Shown here in pieces: positions 51,936 through 59,719 of a DNA stretch of 64,000 bases. Both the position numbers and the translations under genes were made by a program. This stretch comes from Ktedonosporobacter rubrisoli (lineage in GTDB: Bacteria > Chloroflexota > Ktedonobacteria > Ktedonobacterales > Ktedonobacteraceae). Where the stretch lies: positions 8,680,001 to 8,744,000 of the forward strand of contig NZ_CP035758.1 in assembly GCF_004208415.1 (NCBI RefSeq), written 5' to 3'. Numbering within the stretch: the first letter of the stretch is position 1; the number at the start of each line of letters is the position of its first letter. The notes beneath the pieces were generated by a model, which was not told where the DNA came from, did no database searches, and saw only the letters and a program-made list of their open reading frames with translations.

Positions 51936-53318
51936 ATGAGGCGATCTGTTACCTCGCTACTGCTTATATCTGCACTCCTCATGATCCTTTGCACTGGTAG
52001 TGCCGGTAGCGCTGATGATACCAGCAAATCTCTTCTTCAACAGGGCCTGACGGGAGGCAATAGCTATGTGGATTGTCCTCAGCAAAGCAATGCGCAGGCT
52101 ATGAGCCCCGAGAACGGCCCTGTTACCCTGAACGTAACCGGCTGGATCTCGACGCCGGCCGAGGATGCGCTGGTTCAACAAAATCTTGCCAGGTTTGAGA
52201 GACTTCATCCTAACATCCGTCTTAAGTGGCTTCCCATTAGCGGTAACGGGTACGATTACTCTGCCAAGGTCCTCTCTAATATGGCTTCCGATAACGCTCC
52301 CGATGTCTTCTATCTGGAGTCGCGCACAGCAAGCTATTTCATCGCACATGATAAGCTGCTTAATCTCTCACCCTATATGGCCAGGGATCACATAAAGGCC
52401 AGCGATTACTACTCCTCGCTCATGGCGGCCTTTAGCTGTAGGACCGGCCAGGTCTTTGGTATTCCCAAAGACTGGAATGCTCTGGGCCTCTTTTATAATA
52501 AGCGCCTGTTCCGGGAAGCCGGCGTAGCGTTTCCTACTAGTACCTGGACCTGGGCCGATATGCGCGCTGCGGCCCGCAAGCTGACCCATGTCAGATCTTC
52601 GACGCCGGTGTATGGAATTAGCCTGCCTGCCGATTCCTCGCGCTGGCTGGCTTTTCTCTTTGCCGATGGTGGCTCGGTGCTCAACGCTGATGGGACGCAA
52701 GCAGTTTTCAATGACCGCGCTGGCGTTGATGCCCTTGATTTCTATGCAGGCTTTCAGCGCCAGGATAAATCCTCTATCTTGCCCTCGGCCCTGGTTCCGG
52801 CCTGGGATGGTGATGTTTTGCAGGCCTTTGGGGAAGAGCGCACAGCCATGGCCCTGGAGGGCGGCTGGCTCATTCCCTATCTTACGCAAAACTTCTCGCA
52901 TGTCGATTATGGTATTGCTCCCATCCCGCTGGCTCCCGCTGGAAAGCGCGGTAACCTGATCTTTATGAACGCCTGGGCGGCCTATGCTGGAACCCGGCAT
53001 CCGGAGGCGGCGTGGGAACTCATCAAATATATGACGGGGCAGGAAGTGCAGGGGAGCCAGTTGCACGCAGGCTTTGCCCTGCCCTCGCTCAGAAGCCTGG
53101 CTAACGATGCGTACTTTGAGCAGCATCCAGCCCTCAAAGTACTGTTTGATGCGGCCTCATATGGCTATGTAGACGTCTATGGGCCAGATGATCTATTTAT
53201 TCATCAAAAGCTCGATCTGGCGATTGCCAGCGTGCTCAGTGGCAAGGCCGATGCCCAGATAGCCCTCGATGTGGCGGCCAGACAGATAAATGTCCAGCTG
53301 CAGGCCTCCTCTCCCTGA
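51936..53318 (+). CDS. Extracellular solute-binding protein (family 1), paralogue of 55389-56768
   Basis: A 460-aa sugar-binding protein with an N-terminal signal sequence. Blocks shared with the protein at 55389-56768 include QGLTGGNSY, AEDALVQQNL, LLNLSPYMA, IPKDWNALGLFYNK and a C-terminal block AWAAYAGTRHPEAAWELIKYM. Cys19 is at the position of the paralogue's lipid-anchored Cys, but the three residues before it are M-I-L, not a lipobox, so it may be secreted or anchored by the signal sequence instead. It has its own promoter and lies convergent to the permease genes, not in their operon. Confidence 0.88.
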   Translation: MRRSVTSLLLISALLMILCTGSAGSADDTSKSLLQQGLTGGNSYVDCPQQSNAQAMSPENGPVTLNVTGWISTPAEDALVQQNLARFERLHPNIRLKWLPISGNGYDYSAKVLSNMASDNAPDVFYLESRTASYFIAHDKLLNLSPYMARDHIKASDYYSSLMAAFSCRTGQVFGIPKDWNALGLFYNKRLFREAGVAFPTSTWTWADMRAAARKLTHVRSSTPVYGISLPADSSRWLAFLFADGGSVLNADGTQAVFNDRAGVDALDFYAGFQRQDKSSILPSALVPAWDGDVLQAFGEERTAMALEGGWLIPYLTQNFSHVDYGIAPIPLAPAGKRGNLIFMNAWAAYAGTRHPEAAWELIKYMTGQEVQGSQLHAGFALPSLRSLANDAYFEQHPALKVLFDAASYGYVDVYGPDDLFIHQKLDLAIASVLSGKADAQIALDVAARQINVQLQASSP

Positions 53319-53389
53319 GTCCTCTGCGCTCTCCAGATTCTGTAAGCGCAGAGGCCTTGCTCACGGGAACGCGGGCTTCGAACGCTAGT

Positions 53390-54283
53390 TTAGCCCTTGA
53401 CTGCCGAACTTGTAACGCCCTCGATGAAGTAGCGCTGGAAGATGAAGAACAGAATAACCATCGGGATGGTGTTAAACATCGAGCCAGCCAGCAACAGATT
53501 GTATTCGGTATAATGCGCGCCCTTGAAGTAGTAGAGCCCCAGGGGAAGCGTATACATGTCCTGGCTATTGAGCACCAGCAGCGGCCAGAGAAAATCGTTC
53601 CAGGCCACCTGGAAGCTAAGAATGCCCACAGCCGTGAGCGCTGGCTTAACCAGGGGAAGGATGATCTGCGCGAAAATGCGCCAGCGCGAGGCCCCGTCGA
53701 TCATTGCCGCCTCCTCAAGCTCGCGGGGCAGGCCCTTCATAAATTGCACCATAATGAATACCGAGAGCGGCTGCGCTATCCTGGGCAGCATAAGTCCCCA
53801 GAACGTATTTACCAGGTGAACGCTATTCATAACAAGGAATTTGGGGATCATCGTAATCGGGTCTGGGATCATCATCACTGCCAGCGTCAGAATAAAGATG
53901 ATCTCGCGTCCCCTGAAACGCATGCGTGCCAGCGCGTAGCCGGCCATCGCCGAAAAGAGCGTGTTGAGCACAACCACGCCGATAGCATAAACGAAAGTAT
54001 TGCCTAGCCAGCGTATAAACGTCGTATTGCTCAGGATCTTGGCATAGCTCTCCCAGGTCCAGGGCTGCGGCAGAAGCGTAGGGGGAAAATCCAGAACATG
54101 CGTAAACGTCTTAAAAGACGAAAAGAAGGCAAAGACAAAGGGACCGATAGAGGTAAGGGTGAAGATAAGCAGCAGGAGATAGAGAAATAGATTGACCCAG
54201 CGAAAGGGGCGCTGTGGTAGCTTCTCCACGCCTGTCTCGGCGAGAACGCCAGCCTGACTTTGTGCCTGTGCTTGTGCCATCAT
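53390..54283 (-). CDS. Sugar ABC transporter permease, MalG type
   Basis: A 297-aa six-helix permease. The first helix follows RWVNLFLYLLLLIFTLTSIG, and the EAA loop reads EEAAMIDGASRWRIFAQIILPLVKP. It forms the pore with the MalF-type protein encoded 14 bases upstream. AAGGAG lies six bases before the ATG. It is the last gene of the minus-strand operon and ends 71 bases from the convergent binding-protein gene. No ATPase gene is present. Confidence 0.94.
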   Translation of the reverse strand: MMAQAQAQSQAGVLAETGVEKLPQRPFRWVNLFLYLLLLIFTLTSIGPFVFAFFSSFKTFTHVLDFPPTLLPQPWTWESYAKILSNTTFIRWLGNTFVYAIGVVVLNTLFSAMAGYALARMRFRGREIIFILTLAVMMIPDPITMIPKFLVMNSVHLVNTFWGLMLPRIAQPLSVFIMVQFMKGLPRELEEAAMIDGASRWRIFAQIILPLVKPALTAVGILSFQVAWNDFLWPLLVLNSQDMYTLPLGLYYFKGAHYTEYNLLLAGSMFNTIPMVILFFIFQRYFIEGVTSSAVKG

Positions 54284-54297
54284 GTGCTCCTTATGCT

Positions 54298-55266
54298 TTA
54301 ATTATTTACATCGATCAAGCGGCGCTGAATCAGTGCTACGATAAAGATGATGATAAAGAGCAGCACAGACATAGCCGCCGCCAGCCCGAAATGATTATCG
54401 CGAAAGGCCGTATTGTAGATCTCCAGAACCGGCGAGAGCGTAGCGCGCAAAGGGCCGCCATCGGTCATAAATTTGGCCTGGTCGAACATCTGGAAGGTGG
54501 CGATGGTGCCCAGGGCAACCACCAGAAAGATGGCAGGGCGTAGCAAAGGAATCGTGATATCTGTGAAGAGATGGAAGCGTCCGGCCCCGTCAACACGGGC
54601 CGCCTCGTAAAGATCGAGGGGGAGATCCTGCAGCGCGGCCAGAAAGTAGAGCATAAAGGTTGCGGCTGTCGTCCAGATATTGAGAAGCATAATTGCCGGC
54701 AGGGCGAAGGAGGGATCTTCCAGCCAGTGAGGCCCGGGTATATGCAGCAGAGAGAGCAAATAATTAATCACGCCCTGGGGAGTATAGAACCACAGAAAGA
54801 TCAGCGAGACGGCCACCGAAGATGTCACGGCGGGCAGATAGAAAATAGTCCTGAATATCCCGCGCAGGCGCGGAATCAGAGCCTGCAGAAGCAGAGCCAG
54901 TACCAGGGCTAGAGCCGTCTGGCCGATTACCACAACTATCACAAACTTAATGATATTGATCATTGAGACCCAGAAGTCGCTATCGTTGATAAAGGCGAGC
55001 TGCTGGAAGATAATGCTATAGTTACGCAAGCCAACAAATTCGGGAGCTGTGAAGCCAATATCGAGCTTGAAGAGGCTTAGCCCGACCCCATAGAAAGTAA
55101 CAAAAATCCAGAAAACCAGCAGGATCACAAGATAAGGGGTAAGAAAGAGATAGGCTGCCAGTGTTTCGCCGCGTCGGCTCCCGCTGGTGTCCCTTCTTGA
55201 ACGGCGTGGCTTGCCCTGCATTTCCTGTGTTGATGTAGAAACGATTGGCGCCGGTTGCGATGCCAT
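54298..55266 (-). CDS. Sugar ABC transporter permease, MalF type
   Basis: A 322-aa permease with a roughly 30-residue basic, Ser-rich N-terminal tail, then AAYLFLTPYLVILLVFWIF as the first helix and the EAA loop YEAARVDGAGRFHLFTDITIPLLRP. It follows the binding-protein gene after 122 bases and is coupled to the MalG-type gene. AAGGAGA lies upstream of the ATG. Confidence 0.94.
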   Translation of the reverse strand: MASQPAPIVSTSTQEMQGKPRRSRRDTSGSRRGETLAAYLFLTPYLVILLVFWIFVTFYGVGLSLFKLDIGFTAPEFVGLRNYSIIFQQLAFINDSDFWVSMINIIKFVIVVVIGQTALALVLALLLQALIPRLRGIFRTIFYLPAVTSSVAVSLIFLWFYTPQGVINYLLSLLHIPGPHWLEDPSFALPAIMLLNIWTTAATFMLYFLAALQDLPLDLYEAARVDGAGRFHLFTDITIPLLRPAIFLVVALGTIATFQMFDQAKFMTDGGPLRATLSPVLEIYNTAFRDNHFGLAAAMSVLLFIIIFIVALIQRRLIDVNN

Positions 55267-55388
55267 TGTGTTATCTTCTCCTTGTTGCGCTTAGGAAGCG
55301 TTAAAGACAGCGCTGGGAGCGCGAGGCGGTGTGATCACCAACACGCGCTCCTTGCCTTCAAAAAGTGCCAGTTAAGCTTAGCCAGTGC

Positions 55389-56768
55389 TCAGGATTCTAG
55401 TTCCGTGTTGACCTGATTGGCTGCTTCGCTCAAAGCTGTCTGCGCATCGGCCTTGCCGAGCATGGTTTTCTCTACTGCCTCGTCAAGTTTGGTATGGATG
55501 ATCCCGGTATGCGGACCAAAGTTATCTGCATAGCCATAGGTAGCTGCATCAAAGAGCACTTTAAAGCCGGGATTCTGGGTGAAGTAGGCGTCATTGGCCA
55601 GGCTCTTGAGCGAGGGCAAGGCAAAACCTGCATGCAGCTGGCTCCCCTGCACTTCCTGCCCCGTCATATATTTGATGAGTTCCCACGCCGCCTCCGGATG
55701 CCTGGTTCCAGCATAGGCCGCCCAGGCATTGGTAAAGATCAGGTCAGCCCGTTTGTTCTTGGGTGAGACTGGCAAGGGTGCAATGCCGTATTGCACGCTC
55801 GAAAAATTCTGTGACATATAGGGGATCAACCACGGTCCCTCGATGGCCAGCGCGGCCCGCTGCTTGCCGAAAGCGTCGCCAGCCCAGCCTGCGCTTACAT
55901 CAGTAGGTTGCACACATGAGCCATCTTTGCGGAAACCCACATAGTAGTTAAGCGAATCAACCCCGGCCTGGCTATTAAAAGCTGCCTGGGTTCCATCGGT
56001 ATTAAGAACAGTTCCCCCGTTAGCGAACAGAAAGGCCATCCAGCGCTGCGAGGATTTAGCATCAAGGGTGAGCCCATAGACAGAAGTTGCCGCATTGCCA
56101 GGCTTCGTCAGCTTTTTGGCATACGCACGTAGATCGTCCCAGGTCCAGTTGGCCGAAGGCACAGAGAGGCCGGCATCCTGAAGCATCTTCTTATTGTAAA
56201 AGACGCCAAGCGTGCCCCAGTCCTTGGGTAAGCCATAGACCTGCCCGCTTTTGCAGCTAAAAGGCGTAATGAGCGAGGGATAGTAATCGGCGGCCTTGAT
56301 ATTATCCTTGGCCATATAGGGCGAAAGGTTGAGCAGTTTACCGGCTGTGGTGTATTCAGGTGCCATATCTGTCGAGAGATAGAATACATCGGCAACCGAG
56401 CCGCTGGCAATGTTAGCGCGCATCTTGGTAGTATAAGCATCGCCAGAACCGTTGATAGGAGTCCATTTTATCTGGATGTTGGGATGACTCTGTTGAAACT
56501 TATTTAAGTTTTGCTGGACCAGCGCATCCTCAGCCGGCGATGAAGACCATCCAGTCACCGTCAGGCTGACTGGTCCGCTTTCGGGCGCCGCCGCACTAGA
56601 GCTGGCATTATTGGGGCAGGCAATATAACTATTGCCCCCCGTCAGACCCTGCTGGCCGCCAGCGCCTCCATTGCTGGCCGCTCCAGTACTTCCGTTGCCG
56701 CTGCTTCCGCCACAGGCAGTTAATAAAACCGTAAAAATAATGAGGAGAGGAAGAAAGACCCGTTTCAT
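55389..56768 (-). CDS. Extracellular solute-binding lipoprotein (family 1)
   Basis: A 459-aa binding protein, first gene of the minus-strand importer operon. The signal peptide ends in the lipobox L-T-A-C with Cys19, followed by a Gly/Ser/Asn-rich linker. The two-lobe sugar-binding fold is seen from SLTVTGWSSSPAEDALV, VADVFYLSTDMAPEYT, LPKDWGTLGVFYNKKML and HPEAAWELIKYMTGQEVQ. AGGAGG lies eight bases before the ATG. A palindrome at 56789-56804 just upstream may be an operator. Ninety bases are almost identical to the paralogue at 51936-53318. Confidence 0.95.
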   Translation of the reverse strand: MKRVFLPLLIIFTVLLTACGGSSGNGSTGAASNGGAGGQQGLTGGNSYIACPNNASSSAAAPESGPVSLTVTGWSSSPAEDALVQQNLNKFQQSHPNIQIKWTPINGSGDAYTTKMRANIASGSVADVFYLSTDMAPEYTTAGKLLNLSPYMAKDNIKAADYYPSLITPFSCKSGQVYGLPKDWGTLGVFYNKKMLQDAGLSVPSANWTWDDLRAYAKKLTKPGNAATSVYGLTLDAKSSQRWMAFLFANGGTVLNTDGTQAAFNSQAGVDSLNYYVGFRKDGSCVQPTDVSAGWAGDAFGKQRAALAIEGPWLIPYMSQNFSSVQYGIAPLPVSPKNKRADLIFTNAWAAYAGTRHPEAAWELIKYMTGQEVQGSQLHAGFALPSLKSLANDAYFTQNPGFKVLFDAATYGYADNFGPHTGIIHTKLDEAVEKTMLGKADAQTALSEAANQVNTELES

Positions 56769-56788
56769 CAGACAAACCTCCTGTTAGC

Positions 56789-56804
56789 GGCTCACCTATG
56801 AGCC
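56789..56804. promoter_or_regulatory. Palindrome upstream of the importer operon
   Basis: GGCTCA and TGAGCC with a four-base centre, between the binding-protein start (56768) and its upstream AT-rich region. A regulator site or a leader hairpin. Confidence 0.4.
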
Positions 56805-57102
56805 ACACTTGCGCTGTTATATGCTTGTTGCCACCATAGTAAGCCAAAAATAGTGGGCCAGGGAAAGAACTGTTTTCGACTTTCCTCATTTAACAGAACA
56901 CAGATCTCCGCCAAACGGTTACAATCGGTCTCTTGCCTCATTCAGCAGTCAGAAAGGGAAGCTCTGGCACGGGACGTGGTGGCAGCCTCGTCAGGCTGCG
57001 AAAAAACGGAGCTGGGAGAAAAGCGCGAAGTGGCAGCCAAAGAAAATACAACGACATAAATTAGGAGCAGAAAAGAGAGAATGCTGTGCAGGAAAAAGGA
57101 GG
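56805..57102. other. Intergenic region between importer operon and tRNA genes
   Basis: About 300 bases with no supported gene. A minus-strand frame over part of it runs into the tRNA genes and is not real. It should hold the promoter of the importer operon; no convincing pair of elements was found. Confidence 0.4.
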
Positions 57103-57188
57103 CGGAGGAGGTGGGATTCGAACCCACGAGGGCTATTAACCCTACACGATTTCCAGTCGTGCTCACTAGGCCACTATGAGACTCCTCC
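57103..57188 (-). tRNA. tRNA-Ser (GGA)
   Basis: 86 bases, acceptor stem GGAGGAG/CTCCTCC with discriminator G (typical of serine), anticodon stem CACGA/TCGTG and loop CTGGAAA, giving anticodon GGA (codons UCC/UCU). The variable arm is long, as in class II tRNAs, and the T-arm contains GGTTCGAATCC. The CCA end is not encoded. Confidence 0.95.
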
Positions 57189-57195
57189 TCACGGG

Positions 57196-57281
57196 CGGAG
57201 AGAGTGGGATTCGAACCCACGAGGGCTATTAACCCTACCGCTTTTCGAGAGCGGCACATTCGACCACTCTGACATCTCTCC
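57196..57281 (-). tRNA. tRNA-Ser (CGA)
   Basis: 86 bases, acceptor stem GGAGAGA/TCTCTCC with discriminator G, anticodon stem CCGCT/AGCGG and loop CTCGAAA, giving anticodon CGA (codon UCG). The variable arm and T-arm are identical over 35 bases with the tRNA-Ser next to it. The CCA end is not encoded. Seven bases separate the two genes, so they are co-transcribed, this one first. Confidence 0.95.
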
Positions 57282-57351
57282 GCCGTGCAGTATAGCATAT
57301 CTCAAGTGATGTGACAAGCACCAAATTTAGCAAACTTATAGAGAAGTAGAA

Positions 57352-57633
57352 TTAATCCTCGTGTAATTCTCCTTGTTCATAGAGCCATTTTACAAAGAGC
57401 ATCCGACAATCTTCGGCCATACGTTGACGCACCTCCGCATTCTCATAGATGTGCTCATGGAGATGGAGCAATTTGAGCGCCTCATCCCAATCGAAGCCTT
57501 GTTCAAGCAAGAAATCTAATTGGGCCTGCCCTTTTTCGGTTTCCGTAATTGGCAGCTCAGTGGCCGCAAATTGCCCCACGCCCTCATCAAATTCTGAAAA
57601 CCCTCCCATAGACGAATGTTGAAAGTTTTTCAT
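57352..57633 (-). CDS. Hypothetical protein, 93 aa
   Basis: Not recognised. An acidic, soluble protein. The N-terminal 35 residues look disordered, then helices with LDFLLEQGFDWDEALKLLHLHEHIYENAEVRQRMAEDCRMLFVKWLYEQGEL. AAGGAG lies seven bases before the ATG, supporting a real gene. It is divergent from the FliA-like sigma gene, and a sigma-28-like -10 element on its strand lies about 85 bases upstream of its start. Confidence 0.65.
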   Translation of the reverse strand: MKNFQHSSMGGFSEFDEGVGQFAATELPITETEKGQAQLDFLLEQGFDWDEALKLLHLHEHIYENAEVRQRMAEDCRMLFVKWLYEQGELHED

Positions 57634-57716
57634 AATCTATCTCCTTTATCAAGCTTAACAACGAGATAGCAAATTTCCATAGTGTCAGGATGCCTTGTAG
57701 ACAACTTTAGCATCCT

Positions 57717-57740
57717 TTATCGGCCAGGTCCAAAAATTTA
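57717..57740 (-). promoter_or_regulatory. Sigma-28-like -10 element upstream of the 93-aa gene
   Basis: On the minus strand GCCGATAA (57717-57724) matches the FliA/WhiG -10 consensus in all eight positions. TAAA lies at 57737-57740, but the spacer is 12 bases instead of about 15, so only half the promoter is convincing. Confidence 0.3.
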
Positions 57741-57880
57741 TCGAACCTATGGACTTATGCTTTGCCAAAAAAGGACTTGTGCCAATATTCATGCGCACTC
57801 AATCTCTTTACACTCTACTTATAGAGCGGAGGTGGGGTTGTAAGCAGACGGCCAGCGTTGTATGCTGAAAGGAGTAGCGT

Positions 57881-58768
57881 ATGGGGGCATCGGCAACCGT
57901 TGGTGAGATCTGGATGGAGTTCGCTGAGACCAGACATCCAGACTTGCGTGAGAAGCTGATTACTGCGTATGCATCGCTTGTACGTTTTGTTGTTGGAAGA
58001 TTAGGGATACCGCCAACGAGCCTGCTGGAGGCCGAGGACCTGGTGAGCTATGGTATGATCGGGCTGATCAATGCCATTGATCGCTTTGATCCATCTCGCG
58101 GTATCCGTTTTGAAGCGTTTGCCACACCGCGAATTCGCGGAGCCGTCATCGACCAGTTGCGCTCACTGAACTGGCTGCCTCGCTCTGCGGTCTCGCGCGT
58201 GCGGCAGATAGAAGCGACACTGGCTGATCTTGAACAACGCCTGGGACGACCTGCTAAAGAAGCGGAGGTGGTAGCAGAATTGGGTATTTCCGTAGAGCGC
58301 TATCGTCAAGTCCTGCTGGAGGTAAGCGCAACGATCCTGTCGCTGGATGCGCCGCTCTGTTCTTTGACCCAGGATGACGAGGTAACTTCTCTTGGCGATC
58401 TGCTTGAGGACCAGAATATGCAAGGGCCGGCGGAAGAGGTGGAGCAACAGGAATTGGAGGCCTCGCTGAGCGCGGCTATCGAGCGCTTGCCGGAACGTGA
58501 GCAGTTGTTGCTTTCGCTCTATTATCAAGAAGAATTGACGATGAAGGAGATCAGTAAGATCATGAGCATCTCAGAGTCACGCGTCTGCCAATTGCATATG
58601 CAAGCTATTATGCGTTTGCGGGGGGCACTTAGCGCGTATCGCTCCGATACGGCTCAGGTCACAAACCTGAAAAAGAGGTCCACGAGCCGCTCTACTGGCA
58701 TCAAAGGAGCTGCTAAGCTGCGGGCAGTCGCTGGAAGTCGTAGAACTGTCAGGCAAAGAGTTTCGTGA
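57881..58768 (+). CDS. FliA/WhiG-type RNA polymerase sigma factor
   Basis: A 295-aa group 3 sigma factor, with regions 2, 3 and 4 all present. Region 2: LEAEDLVSYGMIGLINAIDRFDPSRGIRFEAFATPRIRGAVIDQLR, a near-canonical FliA/WhiG pattern. Region 3: RQIEATLADLEQRLGRPAKEAEVVAELGIS. Region 4: LPEREQLLLSLYYQEELTMKEISKIMSISESRVCQLHMQAIMRLR. A 40-residue basic tail follows. In flagellated bacteria this class drives late flagellar and chemotaxis genes, and in Streptomyces (WhiG) early sporulation. A FlgM-like gene follows at 58883 and csrA at 59377. Confidence 0.95.
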   Translation: MGASATVGEIWMEFAETRHPDLREKLITAYASLVRFVVGRLGIPPTSLLEAEDLVSYGMIGLINAIDRFDPSRGIRFEAFATPRIRGAVIDQLRSLNWLPRSAVSRVRQIEATLADLEQRLGRPAKEAEVVAELGISVERYRQVLLEVSATILSLDAPLCSLTQDDEVTSLGDLLEDQNMQGPAEEVEQQELEASLSAAIERLPEREQLLLSLYYQEELTMKEISKIMSISESRVCQLHMQAIMRLRGALSAYRSDTAQVTNLKKRSTSRSTGIKGAAKLRAVAGSRRTVRQRVS

Positions 58769-58882
58769 TGTAATTACAATGGTATCTCCGATTGGATGCC
58801 CAAATTAGTCTTGCGAGTAGCGTGTTATGTAGTAGAGGGAGAGTATGCCTATCTTACGAAAATGCGCTGGGAGGAATCTCCC

Positions 58883-59182
58883 ATGAGAGCAGATGCCGCA
58901 AAGATCTATCTCCACCTGATTGGTACCCAGAAGAAAGTACTATCAGGCAAGCCTATACAGGCAAGATTGTGGGTGACGGGAAGAGTAAGGGCGGTGTCCC
59001 GGGTCGTATCTATGCGCGGCCAGACACAAGCCAGACGCTGCTTATATGCCTGTTCGAGCTGGTTGTGGAGGAGAGCAACGCATATAGAGAAATTGCATAC
59101 ACTGATTAAGGCCGGTGCCTATACTATAAATAGTAAGGCCCTTGCTGAACGTATGCAAAAGAACAAGACACACTTTGCATAG
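58883..59182 (+). CDS. FlgM-like anti-sigma-28 with a scrambled middle (compensated frameshift)
   Basis: An open frame of 99 codons, with GGGAGGAA six bases before the ATG. The N-terminus (MRADAAKIYLHLIGTQKK) and the C-terminus (IEKLHTLIKAGAYTINSKALAERM) fit FlgM; the C-terminus is the helix that binds sigma-28. Between them, about 58963 to 59090, the FlgM-like reading is in the frame one base earlier (GKIVGDGKSKGG, GRIYARPDTSQT, FELVVEESNAYRE). One lost base near 58960 and a lost GA near 59090 would explain this and sum to three bases, restoring the frame. The encoded middle is therefore foreign to the family, with part of the sigma-binding region changed. FlgM identity is inferred from motif and context. 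Confidence 0.6.
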   Translation: MRADAAKIYLHLIGTQKKVLSGKPIQARLWVTGRVRAVSRVVSMRGQTQARRCLYACSSWLWRRATHIEKLHTLIKAGAYTINSKALAERMQKNKTHFA

Positions 59183-59376
59183 TCTCAGCGCGAGAAAGTG
59201 TGTACATAGGTCATACAAATTATACCCATTCTATGCTATCTCTGCGTCTGAAGATGGTAGTGAATTTATATTCGATGCTAATCTTGTGCGGTCACGCTGA
59301 AAGAAAAGCGCTCATTTGAGCGTTTGTCGCAGCGCAGGGACGCTTTAGAACATGCCTCTGGTGAAGGGAGCTTTGC

Positions 59377-59571
59377 ATGCTTGTATTGCGACGAAAAGTT
59401 GGTGAAAGTATTGTGCTAGATGGGGTGATCAACATTTCAGTGCTGGCTGTTGAAGGTGAGCGCGTGAAGATCGGGATTACTGCGCCTCCAGATGTAACAA
59501 TTGTTCGCGAGGAACTATTGCGCCCGGCGACGGAGGCATCATCTCAAGCTTCTCCTGTGCAACCACGCTAG
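59377..59571 (+). CDS. csrA: Carbon storage regulator, translational repressor CsrA
   Basis: A 64-aa RNA-binding dimer that blocks ribosome sites containing GGA. MLVLRRKVGESIVL is the conserved first strand, VKIGITAPPDV the central strand, and IVREELL the helix; the Arg that contacts RNA (R at position 6 and the later VREE) are in place. The C-terminal 15 residues are a Ser/Ala/Pro tail. GAAGGGAG lies before the ATG. In most bacteria csrA sits beside flagellar regulation genes; here the neighbours are a FliA-type sigma and a FlgM-like gene, but no flagellar structural gene. Confidence 0.97.
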   Translation: MLVLRRKVGESIVLDGVINISVLAVEGERVKIGITAPPDVTIVREELLRPATEASSQASPVQPR

Positions 59572-59664
59572 GAATGCCCATTCAGCCTCATTGTGTGGGT
59601 GCGGTTAGCACACTTCCTGCAAGTGTGACTAATCCGATATTCACCCAGAAAACGCATAAGAGAT

Positions 59665-59710
59665 GTTGCTCCTGCCGCACTTATCTTTACTGATAGGCTG
59701 CAGGAGCAAC
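59665..59710. terminator. Hairpin between csrA and inositol-phosphate synthase genes
   Basis: A perfect 11-bp stem (59665-59675 with 59700-59710) with a 24-base loop lies between convergent genes. No T-run is seen on either side. Confidence 0.5.
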
Positions 59711-59719
59711 GAATCGTGC

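Noticed and set aside
58792..59109. 105-codon frame overlapping the FlgM-like gene as a separate gene
   Set aside because: Its N-terminal part overlaps the upstream region without a ribosome site; its FlgM-like middle is better explained as the displaced part of one gene.
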